Positions 31,069 through 41,148 of a DNA stretch of 62,985 nucleotides are shown one piece after another. Position numbers and translations under genes: made by a program. The stretch lies in NCBI GenBank assembly GCA_030692055.1, contig JAUYCY010000149.1:1-62985 (forward strand), given 5' to 3'. Origin of the DNA: Candidatus Omnitrophota bacterium (GTDB lineage Bacteria; Omnitrophota; Koll11; Duberdicusellales; 4484-171). The notes under the pieces were generated by a model. The model did not search any database. It was not told the origin of the DNA and worked only from the letters and a program-made list of their open reading frames with translations. How positions within the stretch are numbered: the first letter of the stretch is position 1; each line of letters opens with the position of its first letter.

Positions 31069-32832
31069 TTGAGTATGTCTGAGCATATTTTAACTCGAGC
31101 AATTAAATCAAAAAGGTATTATGTCATTCTCGTTTCTCTTATATTATTCCATCTTATAAATAATTATATTTGGCTAAGGATAGATAATGTGCCTTTAATT
31201 TTTGATGCTCATAAAAACTTCATGGTTAGTTTAAAAATATTTAAAGCATTTAGCAATTTTCCACACAGTTTTTTGTCAAACATTATTAAAGCAACTGAGA
31301 GTGGATTATATGCGCCTTTTGTCCCTTTTATTGTATCGACTTTTTATAAAATTATAGGGATAAACTATGATAAAGGAGTAATGATTAATAATATAATATT
31401 TTTACCTATTCTTGTCTTCTCCGCTTTTGGAATCGGTAAGAAAATGTTTAATAAACAAGTAGGTCTTCTGGCAGCATTTCTACTAACGATGTATCCCATA
31501 ATATTCAATCAGCTTAAACTGTATATGCTAGAGTTACCTGCCGTAGCAATGGTATCATTGAGTATCTATATTTTGCTAAGAACAAATAACTTTAGAAATC
31601 TACGCTATTCAATATTGTTTGGTATGGTCCTCAGTTTAAGCATATTAACGCATTATAAAACGCTATTTTTTATAATTGTCCCTTTATTGGTGGTTGTTTT
31701 TTACATATTACTTGATGTATTGACCTTTTTTAAACCAATAAGATGGCATAAAGCTGTAAGTCCGCAAACTAGTAATAAAAAAAGTTTGATGCTACGTGGG
31801 TTTAATCTTGGTATTTCTTTAATAATTTTTATGGGGCTCCTTTTGCCTTATTTGTCTTCAATAATGTCTAAAGCATCTTTTGAAAGAAAAACGTATCTTT
31901 ATGTTACACCTTCAGATTTGCCTATTAACAATCTTGGTTTTTGGAGTAGAGGAATGGTATCAACACTATGGTATTTTAAGACACTAATAGAGGTACAAAT
32001 ATCTTTCTTTTTTTTGGTTATATTTATAATTGGTCTTTATTTTTCACTTAAATATTTTAAAAATAAGAGGCCTATCTTATTTTTATTATTTTGGTTAATC
32101 GCCCCTTTTATTTTAATAACATATATATTTAGACCAGTTATAGGATATTATTTTAACTGGTCTTCCCCTCGATACACTATGCCAATTTTAGTGCCCATAG
32201 CACTTATTTCCAGTGCCGGTATTATGAAAATATATAACAAAAAAATAAAATTTACTGTTATCATAACAATTATTCTTATAGGAATTATTCAATTCTTTGC
32301 TGTTTCATTCGGCATAAATTTATTGCCTAGTAAAATAAAAGTAGAGCTTCCTATATTTAAACGTTCAAATCTTTTACCACATGATATTTTATTATTTAAT
32401 CAAGAAATACCCATTCCCTCTGCTTATTATTCACATCCAACGATAGAAAAGCCATATTACAAAGAGATATTAGATATAATAAATAACACAAGACCGAAAG
32501 ATAAAAGAATAAAGATTACTGTTATCCCAGATATAGCGCCGCTATGGGGCTATTTACAATACAGGACTTATATAGAAAATTTGCCATTTGATATCCTTTG
32601 TGATGCAGTGAATATCTATTACTGGTATCCTGTTGATTTCCGGGAATTAATTTTAGACCCAGATTACATAATAACTAAAGAAGGGGGCTGGTTGTCAGAC
32701 TTTTATTTAATAGGAGAGATTGATAAGGCGATGCGATATTTTTATCTTCATAAAGAAAAATTCGCCCTTATCAAAGAAATTAAACTTGCGGAAGACGAGA
32801 CAGTTCTTATATATAAGAGAAAAGAAAAATAA
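31069..32832 (+). CDS. GT39/GT83-like membrane glycosyltransferase
   Basis: A 587-aa polytopic membrane protein of the PMT/ArnT type (GT-C fold). It has many hydrophobic helices, an early periplasmic loop with acidic residues (DAHKNFM) as in GT-C enzymes, FGIGKKMFNKQVGLLAAFLL, and a C-terminal soluble domain. Such enzymes use polyprenyl-phosphate sugars on the outer face of the inner membrane. The frame opens at TTG 31069 with AAGAGGA upstream; ATG 31075 is equally possible. It is 16 bp after the radical SAM gene. Confidence 0.75.
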   Translation: MSMSEHILTRAIKSKRYYVILVSLILFHLINNYIWLRIDNVPLIFDAHKNFMVSLKIFKAFSNFPHSFLSNIIKATESGLYAPFVPFIVSTFYKIIGINYDKGVMINNIIFLPILVFSAFGIGKKMFNKQVGLLAAFLLTMYPIIFNQLKLYMLELPAVAMVSLSIYILLRTNNFRNLRYSILFGMVLSLSILTHYKTLFFIIVPLLVVVFYILLDVLTFFKPIRWHKAVSPQTSNKKSLMLRGFNLGISLIIFMGLLLPYLSSIMSKASFERKTYLYVTPSDLPINNLGFWSRGMVSTLWYFKTLIEVQISFFFLVIFIIGLYFSLKYFKNKRPILFLLFWLIAPFILITYIFRPVIGYYFNWSSPRYTMPILVPIALISSAGIMKIYNKKIKFTVIITIILIGIIQFFAVSFGINLLPSKIKVELPIFKRSNLLPHDILLFNQEIPIPSAYYSHPTIEKPYYKEILDIINNTRPKDKRIKITVIPDIAPLWGYLQYRTYIENLPFDILCDAVNIYYWYPVDFRELILDPDYIITKEGGWLSDFYLIGEIDKAMRYFYLHKEKFALIKEIKLAEDETVLIYKRKEK

Positions 32833-32837
32833 TTACT

Positions 32838-34148
32838 ATGCTTGAAGAATACAATATTTTTTTAAAAAACAGTTTATTTTCAATAGTAACCTTGATAATA
32901 ATCTGTTTTATCACCGGTATAATAAGTATAATGACTGCGCGATATTTAGGGCCTGCAGGGAAAGGCGCTTACTCATTAATTGTGCTTATTCCAACATTAT
33001 TTGTCGTTTTTGGAAGTCTTAGTGTTGACTCAGCATATGTATATCTTATAGGTAAAAAAAGATATAGTTTATCAGAGATAACATCCAATGCAGTTATATT
33101 AACTATAATAGTAAGCAGTATTTTAATAATGGTTTACATGTTAACTTTTCAATTTATCCATGTTTTCTTAAGAAATATAAGTTATCTTGTTATTTTTATT
33201 GCAATTTTGAGTGTACCATTCAAACTATTTTTGCTTTACTCGCAAGGCATCTTTCTTGGTGCTGATAAAATAACCAAACTAAACTTAAGCATGTTGATCG
33301 AATATATATTTTTATTAGTTAGTATTATTATTTCTTTAGTAGTGCTTAGAAAGGGACTAGAATTAACCATTTTTACCTATACTATATCATACGTAGCATT
33401 GTTTATTATTGTGTTTTATTGGCTTAATAGACTAACTCCCATAAATTTGGCCTTTAGGTCTAAACTTATTAAAGAATCGTTAAAAATAGGGATTAAGACC
33501 CATTTTAATATGCTGTTTTACTATTTTAATACCTCGTTGGGTTTACTCTTAGCAGGTATTTTTTTACCTTTACACGAAGTAGGATATTATGCCGTTGCTC
33601 TTAATATTATTGTGTTAGGATATTATATACTAAGCCCACTTTCATATTTATTATTCGCTAAGACGTGTTCTTTTAATATAGAAGAATCTAATAAACTTAC
33701 ATCGAGAGTCTGTAGAATTACTATTGTAGCCATAGCAGTCCTCGCGATTATTATTTTTATAATGAGTAAATGGCTGATTTATCTTCTTTATGGTAAAACA
33801 TATGCGCCAAGTTTGTTACTATTACGGATTATGTTATTGAGTTTAATTCCATATAGCATTTTGAGGATATTAATGGAGGCCATGAAAGGAAGAGGGCATT
33901 TTGTAATGGCATCGGTAATTTCTTTTATAACTATGTTAATGCACATATTGCTTAATTTATATTTGATTCCTAAAACAGGTACTCAAGGAGCAGCCTTTTC
34001 ATTCACAATTTCACATTATTTAGCTAGCATATTGGTGCTTATATTTTTTCTGAAAATCTCAGGTAGTAGATTATCGGATATATTATTTATAAAAATGTCG
34101 GACTTGGCATATATTAAAAATCTAATTATTAAAAAAGTTGAAATGTAG
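32838..34148 (+). CDS. Wzx-type polysaccharide flippase (MATE/MVF superfamily)
   Basis: A 436-aa protein with about a dozen hydrophobic segments, starting FLKNSLFSIVTLIIICFITG, with MTARYLGPAGKGAYSLIVL, the signature of O-antigen flippases (lgpxgxGxys). It would flip undecaprenyl-linked oligosaccharides. Its coexistence with an ABC exporter suggests two products or two steps (inference). It begins 5 bp after the GT39-like gene. Confidence 0.85.
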   Translation: MLEEYNIFLKNSLFSIVTLIIICFITGIISIMTARYLGPAGKGAYSLIVLIPTLFVVFGSLSVDSAYVYLIGKKRYSLSEITSNAVILTIIVSSILIMVYMLTFQFIHVFLRNISYLVIFIAILSVPFKLFLLYSQGIFLGADKITKLNLSMLIEYIFLLVSIIISLVVLRKGLELTIFTYTISYVALFIIVFYWLNRLTPINLAFRSKLIKESLKIGIKTHFNMLFYYFNTSLGLLLAGIFLPLHEVGYYAVALNIIVLGYYILSPLSYLLFAKTCSFNIEESNKLTSRVCRITIVAIAVLAIIIFIMSKWLIYLLYGKTYAPSLLLLRIMLLSLIPYSILRILMEAMKGRGHFVMASVISFITMLMHILLNLYLIPKTGTQGAAFSFTISHYLASILVLIFFLKISGSRLSDILFIKMSDLAYIKNLIIKKVEM

Positions 34149-34170
34149 AAAACTAAAAATTTATTCGAAA

Positions 34171-35070
34171 ATGAGAGAGAATTATTTTAAAGAAAGATTT
34201 CGTATAAATTCTGTAGAAGGTATATTAAAGAAATTTTTGGAGATGCGCATAAAAGAATATAAATTTATTTATAAAAAACTCGGTAAAGATGACCTTGCCT
34301 TTTTAGAAGGTTATGGGCTTTCTAAATTATTTTTAAAGGAAAAGCCAAATTTCTGGGATAGATTTAATATGTTGAGGATGTTTAAGGGATATTCAATAGA
34401 AAGATTTAATTATTCGGTACGCACCATTATGGAGAATAAAAGACATTTAAAGATATTAGATGCTGGTTGCGGCTTAGGTACAAACAGCATCCTTTTTGCC
34501 TTACTCGGGGCAGATGTTTGGGGTATCGATATTAAGAAGCAAAGAATAGATTTAGCCAAAGAAAGGGTTAAATATTATGAACGGGAATATGATGTACGCT
34601 TGGACATTAATTTTTTAGCTCAGAATATATTTGATCTAAAAGGAAGCTTTGATGTTATTTTCGTAAATGAGGCCATATCGCATATACATCCTGCTGAAGA
34701 ATTTTTAAAATTATCTTATCGCCTCCTTAAAAATAACGGAGAGATTATAATAGCAGATGCAAACGGATTAAACCCCTTTGTTCAGTTGCACTATTTCAAA
34801 AAACGAGGCTCCAAACTATATGATACGATAATAGACTCTGCTACTGGCAAAATTATTCCCATTGCTAATGAGAGGATATTTAATTTGTATCAGATTAAGA
34901 AGAGGTTACAGAATGCAAAATTTTCTATAAAACATATAGAATGTTTTCTTCCATTCGCATCTTTTACTGGTAGAAAAGTTTATAATCGCATATTTTTGAG
35001 GTTGCAAAAATTACCATTATTTGCATCTGTTTTAGGCAGAGCATACGCTATTTCCGGAATAAGGCGATAA
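34171..35070 (+). CDS. Class I SAM-dependent methyltransferase
   Basis: About 299 aa with motif I ILDAGCGLGTNSILFALLG and GIDIKKQRIDLAKERV, then FDVIFVNEAISHIHPAEEFL. I prefer ATG 34171 (MRENYFKERF); an upstream TTG at 34138 would overlap the flippase gene by 11 bp. The N-terminal 80 residues precede the Rossmann fold and are rich in basic and aromatic residues. A sugar O-methyltransferase is likely, but the substrate is unknown. Confidence 0.8.
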   Translation: MRENYFKERFRINSVEGILKKFLEMRIKEYKFIYKKLGKDDLAFLEGYGLSKLFLKEKPNFWDRFNMLRMFKGYSIERFNYSVRTIMENKRHLKILDAGCGLGTNSILFALLGADVWGIDIKKQRIDLAKERVKYYEREYDVRLDINFLAQNIFDLKGSFDVIFVNEAISHIHPAEEFLKLSYRLLKNNGEIIIADANGLNPFVQLHYFKKRGSKLYDTIIDSATGKIIPIANERIFNLYQIKKRLQNAKFSIKHIECFLPFASFTGRKVYNRIFLRLQKLPLFASVLGRAYAISGIRR

Positions 35071-35118
35071 TTATACATAAGGCTGGAGTTAGCAAAATAC
35101 ATATTTCATAATCCTTAA

Positions 35119-35916
35119 GTGAAAAAGAGCATTAAAAGCCGATTATTTAAAGGATTGAGTATATTAAGTCCATTGTTTACCAAAACTGGTTTGGCTATTT
35201 TAACATATCATACAATAGATGAAAGTGGATCGGTTATTTCTGCTTCTTTGGTTGATTTCAAAAGACAAATGGATTATTTAAAAGATAATAATTATATAAT
35301 TTTCTCCTTAGAAGAGGCTGTTTTTCATATTAAAAATAAGATAAAATTTCCTAAAAAGGCTATTGCCATTACTTTTGATGACGGTTATAAAAATAATTAT
35401 TTATTAGCATACCCTATTTTAAAACAATATAACTTCAAGGCTACAATTTTTCTAACTACAGATTATATCGGTAATAGAAACGCCTGGCCATATCAAAATA
35501 AACCTTACCCTAATCTTGAAATGCTTTCTTGGGAAGAGATAATTGAGATGAGTAACAATGGTATAGATTTCGGCGCTCATACGCAGAGCCACCCATTTTT
35601 GACAAAAATTTCTTCTGAAAAAGCACAACAGCAAATTATTAATTCTAAAAAAATAATTGAAGGATATATAAATAAGCCAGTAAAATTATTTAGTTATCCT
35701 TTTGGAGATTTTAATTCCGATGTAATGAAGATAGTCAGAGATAATGGTTTTATCGGAGCGTGCTCTTCTTTGTTTGGTAGAGTTGGGCTAAAAAGCAATA
35801 TCTATTCACTCGAAAGAATAGATATGGGCTATGTATTTGACTTAACTTCGTTTAAAGTATTAATTTCTAGTAAGCCGTTTTTTTATCATGTTTTGAGATG
35901 GGAAAGAAAATTATAA
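35119..35916 (+). CDS. Polysaccharide deacetylase (NodB, CE4)
   Basis: A 265-aa NodB-homology protein with TFDDGY (85-90) containing the catalytic Asp and metal-binding Asp, HTQSHP (154-159) supplying the two metal His residues, and FSYPFGDFN. It would remove N- or O-acetyl groups from a glycan. An N-terminal hydrophobic stretch (LSILSPLFTKTGLAILTYHT) belongs to the barrel rather than to a clear signal peptide. It starts at GTG 35119. Confidence 0.88.
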   Translation: MKKSIKSRLFKGLSILSPLFTKTGLAILTYHTIDESGSVISASLVDFKRQMDYLKDNNYIIFSLEEAVFHIKNKIKFPKKAIAITFDDGYKNNYLLAYPILKQYNFKATIFLTTDYIGNRNAWPYQNKPYPNLEMLSWEEIIEMSNNGIDFGAHTQSHPFLTKISSEKAQQQIINSKKIIEGYINKPVKLFSYPFGDFNSDVMKIVRDNGFIGACSSLFGRVGLKSNIYSLERIDMGYVFDLTSFKVLISSKPFFYHVLRWERKL

Positions 35917-37049
35917 ACTTAATGTTTTTAAGAAGCGGTTATGTTGGTCTATACGGTATTGAGAGATGGCTTTTTATTATGGAGAAATATTTAAAAAGGC
36001 AGGGATATAATATTACACTAGTTTGGTTTCACCGAATTAAATTGAGCGAGGCCTTATTGAATGAAGCGAAGAGAAATAATGTAACTATAATAGAATTGCC
36101 ACGGTTTGGCAGATATGATCCTTTAACCATTTTTAGGCTATTTGCATTAATAAAAAAATATAAGATAGATATTTTACATACCACTGACTATAAGTCTGAT
36201 TTAATAGGATTTTTTGCAGCTAAATTAGCTAAGATTCCTATCATTACCACTGTCGTTACTGCTGCAACAGGTGGCGAAATAGTGGGTTTTAAATTAAAAG
36301 TCAATGTAGCAATCGATAAATTTATTATCAGGTATTTTAATAAAATTGTTGCAGTTTCAAATATAACCAAAGAAGAGCTATTAAAAGCTAAAATAAATAA
36401 TCATAAAATAAAAACCATTCCGAATGGTATCGATATCGAAGAAATAGAGAAAATCGGCAGAGCGACATCTCTTCCGACAGACAATTCTGTTAAAACAATA
36501 TGTTTTGTTGGCAGGTTAAATATGGTTAAAAGAGTAGGGGATTTAATTTTTGCCTTTAAAGTAATCAAAGACAGTTTTAAAAAAAACGTGAAATTAGTTT
36601 TAATCGGCGATGGGCCTTTAAGAAAAAGGTTAGAGCAACTTGTAGATGGTTTAGCGCTAAATAATGAAGTTATATTTATGGGGTTTTGTAAAAACAGATT
36701 AGAATTTATGGCCAAGTCAGATGTGGTTGTGTTACCGTCTATTAAAGAAGGATCTCCTTTAGTGCTGCTTGAGGCATTGGCCTTAGCAAGACCTGTGGTT
36801 GCAACAGACGTAGAAGGCATAGATGAATTGATAAAACAGGGGATTACTGGTTTGCTTGTTCCATCAAAAAATCCCAAAGAAATAGCTAGGGCAGTAATTT
36901 ATTTACTGCAAAATAGACAAATAGCAAAAAATATCGGTTTGGCAGGTCAAGAATTCGCAAGGAGAAATTTTACAGCTGAAATAATGGTTCAGAATTACGA
37001 AGAACTTTATAAAGATATTTTAAAGAATAACTTTTTAGGAGAAAATTAG
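35898..37049 (+). CDS. GT4 family glycosyltransferase
   Basis: A 383-aa GT-B enzyme with the C-terminal GT4 signature: TICFVGRLNMVKRVGDLI, LVLIGDGPLRKRLEQL and LPSIKEGSPLVLLEALALAR, where EGSPLVLLE is the nucleotide-sugar-binding E-x7-E motif. The N-terminal domain shows SGYVGLYGIERWLFIM. A retaining transferase that adds one sugar in the cytoplasm. It overlaps the deacetylase gene by 19 bp. Confidence 0.9.
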   Translation: MGKKIINLMFLRSGYVGLYGIERWLFIMEKYLKRQGYNITLVWFHRIKLSEALLNEAKRNNVTIIELPRFGRYDPLTIFRLFALIKKYKIDILHTTDYKSDLIGFFAAKLAKIPIITTVVTAATGGEIVGFKLKVNVAIDKFIIRYFNKIVAVSNITKEELLKAKINNHKIKTIPNGIDIEEIEKIGRATSLPTDNSVKTICFVGRLNMVKRVGDLIFAFKVIKDSFKKNVKLVLIGDGPLRKRLEQLVDGLALNNEVIFMGFCKNRLEFMAKSDVVVLPSIKEGSPLVLLEALALARPVVATDVEGIDELIKQGITGLLVPSKNPKEIARAVIYLLQNRQIAKNIGLAGQEFARRNFTAEIMVQNYEELYKDILKNNFLGEN

Positions 37050-37094
37050 AATTTGTTAAATATAAATACCATTTAATTCAGCGTTAAAATAAAC

Positions 37095-37916
37095 ATGATA
37101 AAATTTGGTAGATGGCAGAGATTTGCAAGTGATGAATTAAGATCTTTAGGAAAAATAGGCTTAATCTACTCTAAAATAGTAGGATTCACTCAGCCACCAT
37201 TATTTGGATATAGTCTATGGTTTAGAAAGATTATAGATAAGTTTAATATTGAATTCATGAGAGTTTTAGATGCAGGTTGCGGTTTAGGTGAATATGCTTT
37301 TTATATAGCAGAAAAATATCCTTATTCCTATGTTACAGGAGTAGATATTAACGAATGTAAGATCAAAAAATGTCTATACGTTAAAAAATTTAGTAAACTA
37401 ACAAATATAGATTTTAAGATGTTAGACCTTAGGCAACTTGAGGTTAAAGAGGAGCACGATTTTATTTGCGCAAACGATGTTTTAGAACACATCAAAGAAA
37501 ATAAGCAAGTGCTTTATAATTTTTATCGGGCGTTGAGACCCGGCGGATGGTTGTATATCAGAATTCCCATTGCAATACAGAAAAGAATATTTAAGGAGAA
37601 ATATCTTAAAAGTTATAATCAATGGGCAAAAAATGAGCATGTTGGGCAACACTATAATTATGTATCGTTAAGTAACGATTTGCAAGAAATTGGTTTTTCC
37701 ATTGTCTTTTTTTCGTATACAGATGGTTTTTGGGGAAGATTAGCGTTTGAATTAACCCATATCATTAAAGAGAAAAATAAATTGCTATATGCAATATTTG
37801 TTCCTTTTTTAAAAACGTTGGTTCGTTTAGATTCTTTGAATATCAATAAAAAAATAGGAGATGGACTTGTCTTTCTTGCATGTAAGGAAAGCTGCAGTTC
37901 TTATAAATATGATTAA
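37095..37916 (+). CDS. Class I SAM-dependent methyltransferase
   Basis: A 273-aa protein with RVLDAGCGLGEYAFYIAEKY, GVDINECKIKK and DFICANDVLEHIKENKQVL, followed by ALRPGGWLYIRIP. It is a typical Methyltransf_11/25 fold. The C-terminal HVGQHYNYVSLSNDL resembles domains of methyltransferases linked to glycan synthesis. No closer assignment is possible. Confidence 0.82.
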   Translation: MIKFGRWQRFASDELRSLGKIGLIYSKIVGFTQPPLFGYSLWFRKIIDKFNIEFMRVLDAGCGLGEYAFYIAEKYPYSYVTGVDINECKIKKCLYVKKFSKLTNIDFKMLDLRQLEVKEEHDFICANDVLEHIKENKQVLYNFYRALRPGGWLYIRIPIAIQKRIFKEKYLKSYNQWAKNEHVGQHYNYVSLSNDLQEIGFSIVFFSYTDGFWGRLAFELTHIIKEKNKLLYAIFVPFLKTLVRLDSLNINKKIGDGLVFLACKESCSSYKYD

Positions 37917-37969
37917 CAAAATTTTCCGTAAAATAGGCCCTAAGAAAGGTTAATATTGTTATTTAGATA

Positions 37970-39169
37970 ATGGAAATTTTATATCATCATAAGAATACAT
38001 ATTATAGTAAGGCAGTAGCCATAAGTATTGATGAAATTATTAATGCGTTACAATTATTAGAAAACGACATTGTTACGATCTGCCCCAATAATATAATTCG
38101 TTATGTCCAGCAAAAGAAATCCTTGCCTCCTTATGTAAGAATAATAAAAAATTTATTTTTCTTTCGTCCACTATTTGAACTTATTTATAATTTTATAATA
38201 TATTTAAAATTTAAAAAAATAAAAAGACCAAATTTAATATTATCACGATACGGTCCTTTTGAATTTGTCTCTGTTTGGTTTGCTAAAAAAAATAAAATCC
38301 CCGTTATTTTATATATGGAGTTTACTTATATGAGGCATTATAGACACACACATAGCATAATAAATAAATTAATTTTTAATAAAATCGCTAATCATATAGA
38401 AAGACAAAATTTGAAAGCGGCTGATGCTATTATTGTAATTTCTCAAGAATTAAAAAACTATTTAATTGCAAAATTAGAAGTCGATGGTAAAAAAATTTAT
38501 GTCATTCATAATGGTGTTAATCCTTACGAATTTTCTGTAAACATTATAAAAAAAGAACACAGTTACCAAAATCCAGTTCCGAAAAATAGAATGATAGTTG
38601 GTTTTGTGGGTAGTATTTCTTTGTGGTGCGGTCTTGATATCTTGATAAAAGCAATCCACGATTTGATTAAAAGCGATATTCTCAAAAATATTCATTTGCT
38701 TTCCATAATTCAAGTAGAAGAACAAAGATTATGGCGTTTTATAAAGAAATATATATTTGATAATAATTTAGTAAACCATATTTCATTCTTGGAGGAATTA
38801 GAACATAGCAAAATACCTTCTCTTATTTCTTTGATGGATATTTGTATTATCCCCGATCATTGTTCTTATACTTCACCAATGAAACTGTTCGAATATATGG
38901 CAATGGCGAAACCTTGCATTGTGGCTGGTACCCCCGCTATTCGAGAAATAATCATTCACGGCGAAAATGGGTATATTATAAAATCCGGTGATGCTACAGA
39001 ATTAAAAGAGGCAATAGTTTTATTGGCTAATAATAAAGAACTGCGGGATAGATTGGGTAACAATGCAAGAAGGACAATTTTGGAACGAGGTTACACGTGG
39101 GAGAATAACGCAAAAAAAATCATACGGATCTATAATGATGTCATAAGAACAAAATCTATTTGTAATTAA
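37970..39169 (+). CDS. GT4 family glycosyltransferase
   Basis: A 399-aa GT-B protein with DAIIVISQELKNYLIAKL, KKIYVIHNGVNPYEFS, IVGFVGSISLWCGLDILI and MKLFEYMAMAKPCIVAG, the acidic donor-binding motif being in the last one. It probably acts as a retaining transferase in the cytoplasm. It is quite different from the GT4 at 35898, so it likely adds a different sugar or linkage. Confidence 0.88.
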   Translation: MEILYHHKNTYYSKAVAISIDEIINALQLLENDIVTICPNNIIRYVQQKKSLPPYVRIIKNLFFFRPLFELIYNFIIYLKFKKIKRPNLILSRYGPFEFVSVWFAKKNKIPVILYMEFTYMRHYRHTHSIINKLIFNKIANHIERQNLKAADAIIVISQELKNYLIAKLEVDGKKIYVIHNGVNPYEFSVNIIKKEHSYQNPVPKNRMIVGFVGSISLWCGLDILIKAIHDLIKSDILKNIHLLSIIQVEEQRLWRFIKKYIFDNNLVNHISFLEELEHSKIPSLISLMDICIIPDHCSYTSPMKLFEYMAMAKPCIVAGTPAIREIIIHGENGYIIKSGDATELKEAIVLLANNKELRDRLGNNARRTILERGYTWENNAKKIIRIYNDVIRTKSICN

Positions 39170-39181
39170 AACTGAGTAAAT

Positions 39182-40192
39182 ATGTCTGAAGAAAACGTTC
39201 CTTTAATCTCAATAATAATACCAACATATAATAGTAGCAGAACCATAAGACATAGCCTGGATTCAATTTCTAATCGTAGCAATAAAGATGTCGAAATCAT
39301 TATTGTAGATGATGGTTCTGTGGATAATACAGTTAAGATAGCAGAAGGTTTTGGTTGTAGAATTATTAACTTAAATGGAGATCAGGGTTTGGCAACGGCA
39401 AGAAATACTGGTGCTCAACAGGCAAAGGGGGAGATCCTGCTATTCGTCGATAGTGATATTTTATTGAAAAAAGAGATATTACAAAGACTTGTGGAACATT
39501 TTAAGAACTCGGATAGTTATGTAATTCAGGCTGCGGTTTCTGCTTATTGCCCTTATAAGAATTTTTCGAGTCAATACAAAAACCTTGTGCAATATTATAG
39601 ATTCTCTAAAATGTCTGAATTTATATCAACAGTAATGACAACATGTTTGGCAGTAAAGCGGAAAATTTTTTTAAAAACGGAAGGGTTTGACCTAAACTTT
39701 AAAAAACCAACAATTGAAGATTTTGATTTCGCTACTAAATTATTACGTGCGGGATATAAGATATATTTAGATAAGCAATTAGAATATGTACATATGAAAT
39801 ATTTTAACTTTTGGAAACTTATCAAACACCAATATCAACAATCTAAGGGAGCAATAAAGTTCATCTTAAGAACCAGATGTAGAGGAGTAACTATGAAAAA
39901 AAATGAATTTGCCAATAAATCTACTTTCGAGATTTTGCGTATTCCGTTAGTTTATCTTATACTACTGAGTCTAATTTTGAACATATTTTGGAAGGGATTA
40001 TTCCTATTTGCTACAATTTTATTTGTAATTATTTTTATAATTTCTCTTGATTTTTTAAAATGCATAAAAAAGAAAAAAGGATTAAAGTTTGCCATAAAGT
40101 GCTTCTTTATGGGGATATTAGATTCTTTTGTCTGTGGATTGGGGGCGTTAGTGGGATTTTTGGAATATGTTGTTTTTAGGAAATACTATTAG
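39182..40192 (+). CDS. GT2 family glycosyltransferase with C-terminal membrane segments
   Basis: A 336-aa GT-A enzyme: PLISIIIPTYNSSRTIRHSL, EIIIVDDGSVDNTVKIAEGF, GLATARNTGAQQAKGEILLF and the metal motif VDSDI (about 88-92), then EDFDFATKLLRAG. Two or more hydrophobic segments follow residue 255. Its C-terminal region (IPLVYLILLSLIL to LDFLKC) matches a fragment left at 45703-45837. It starts 12 bp after the GT4 gene. Confidence 0.9.
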   Translation: MSEENVPLISIIIPTYNSSRTIRHSLDSISNRSNKDVEIIIVDDGSVDNTVKIAEGFGCRIINLNGDQGLATARNTGAQQAKGEILLFVDSDILLKKEILQRLVEHFKNSDSYVIQAAVSAYCPYKNFSSQYKNLVQYYRFSKMSEFISTVMTTCLAVKRKIFLKTEGFDLNFKKPTIEDFDFATKLLRAGYKIYLDKQLEYVHMKYFNFWKLIKHQYQQSKGAIKFILRTRCRGVTMKKNEFANKSTFEILRIPLVYLILLSLILNIFWKGLFLFATILFVIIFIISLDFLKCIKKKKGLKFAIKCFFMGILDSFVCGLGALVGFLEYVVFRKYY

Positions 40193-40216
40193 AAGGATTT
40201 TAAGTTAGGATTAGCA

Positions 40217-40915
40217 ATGTTGGTAACAAATGATGTTAGATATGTATATGAAAAGTCGATGGTGAAAGTAGGCATAGAAATACCGTATCAAAAGAGGCTC
40301 GCAATTTTTTCTAAAAGAACAATTGACGTGCTACTAGCAATATTTTTGTTATTTTTGCTTTGGCCACTGTTTATCCTAGTTTCTATTTTAATAACGTTAG
40401 ATTCTCCCGGTCCTGTAATTTTTAAACATAAAAGAATAGGAAGAAATAATAAAGAATTTTTACTGTGTAAGTTCAGAACTATGGATAAAGATACCTTTCC
40501 GTATATATTTAAACTTAAAAAGCAAGATCCGAGAATTACAAAAGTAGGTAACTTTTTACGAAATACAGGATTAGATGAATTGCCGCAGATTTGGAATGTT
40601 TTAAAGGGGGATATGTCTTTTGTTGGTCCTAGACCAGAAATACCCTATTTTTCAGAATTGTTCAGCAGGAATATAGATAATTGGTCATTACGATTAAAAG
40701 TAAAACCTGGTCTCACTGGATTAGCCCAATTAGCAGAACTTAGAAATGGCTCGCCCGCTGAGCTTACCCAACTTATTAATAGGCTAGAGCAAGATCTAAA
40801 CTATATCAACAACCACTCTTTAATAATGGATATAAGGATATTATTTTTTACTGTGGCTTATATACTTAAAAAGATATACCAAAATATGAATAGAAGAAAG
40901 CCTCTTTCTCTATGA
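40217..40915 (+). CDS. Undecaprenyl-phosphate sugar phosphotransferase (bacterial sugar transferase)
   Basis: A 232-aa monotopic phosphoglycosyl transferase: RTIDVLLAIFLLFLLWPLF membrane helix, SPGPVIFKHKRIGRNNKEF, LLCKFRTM, then DELPQIWNVLKGDMSFVGPR and KPGLTGLAQL. It would put the first sugar phosphate on undecaprenyl phosphate and so start the repeat unit. It is the short form without the long N-terminal membrane domain of WbaP or WcaJ. Confidence 0.93.
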   Translation: MLVTNDVRYVYEKSMVKVGIEIPYQKRLAIFSKRTIDVLLAIFLLFLLWPLFILVSILITLDSPGPVIFKHKRIGRNNKEFLLCKFRTMDKDTFPYIFKLKKQDPRITKVGNFLRNTGLDELPQIWNVLKGDMSFVGPRPEIPYFSELFSRNIDNWSLRLKVKPGLTGLAQLAELRNGSPAELTQLINRLEQDLNYINNHSLIMDIRILFFTVAYILKKIYQNMNRRKPLSL

Positions 40916-40930
40916 GCCATATTCTAACTT

Positions 40931-40964
40931 AAAATGCCCTTTCTGTTAATAGGGGTCAGTATAG
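40931..40964 (+). repeat. 34-bp dispersed repeat, copy 1
   Basis: Starts AAAATGCCC and ends TTAATAGGGGTCAGTATAG; nearly identical (two mismatches) to 45819-45852. A degenerate relative lies near 41078-41103 (AATGCCCTTATTAAATATGG). The intergenic stretch 40916-41148 has no gene and looks like the scar of an insertion element. Confidence 0.65.
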
Positions 40965-41148
40965 AAATCCAGGGAAAAATTTTTATATAAATCAAAGACT
41001 TTTAGACTTATCAAAAAATGCTTATGGGCATCGTAAATTAATGAAACAGCATCTTTCCTAGCCAGATATAGTTAAAAACTGTAATGCCCTTATTAAATAT
41101 GGGTCTGCTTTTTTGGTGATCAGTTCATGCTATACGATAGGCAAAAAC

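Noticed and set aside
31069..39190. TATGTCTGA at 31074 and 39181 as further copies of the dispersed repeat
   Set aside because: Only 9 bp match and both coincide with gene starts; probably chance.
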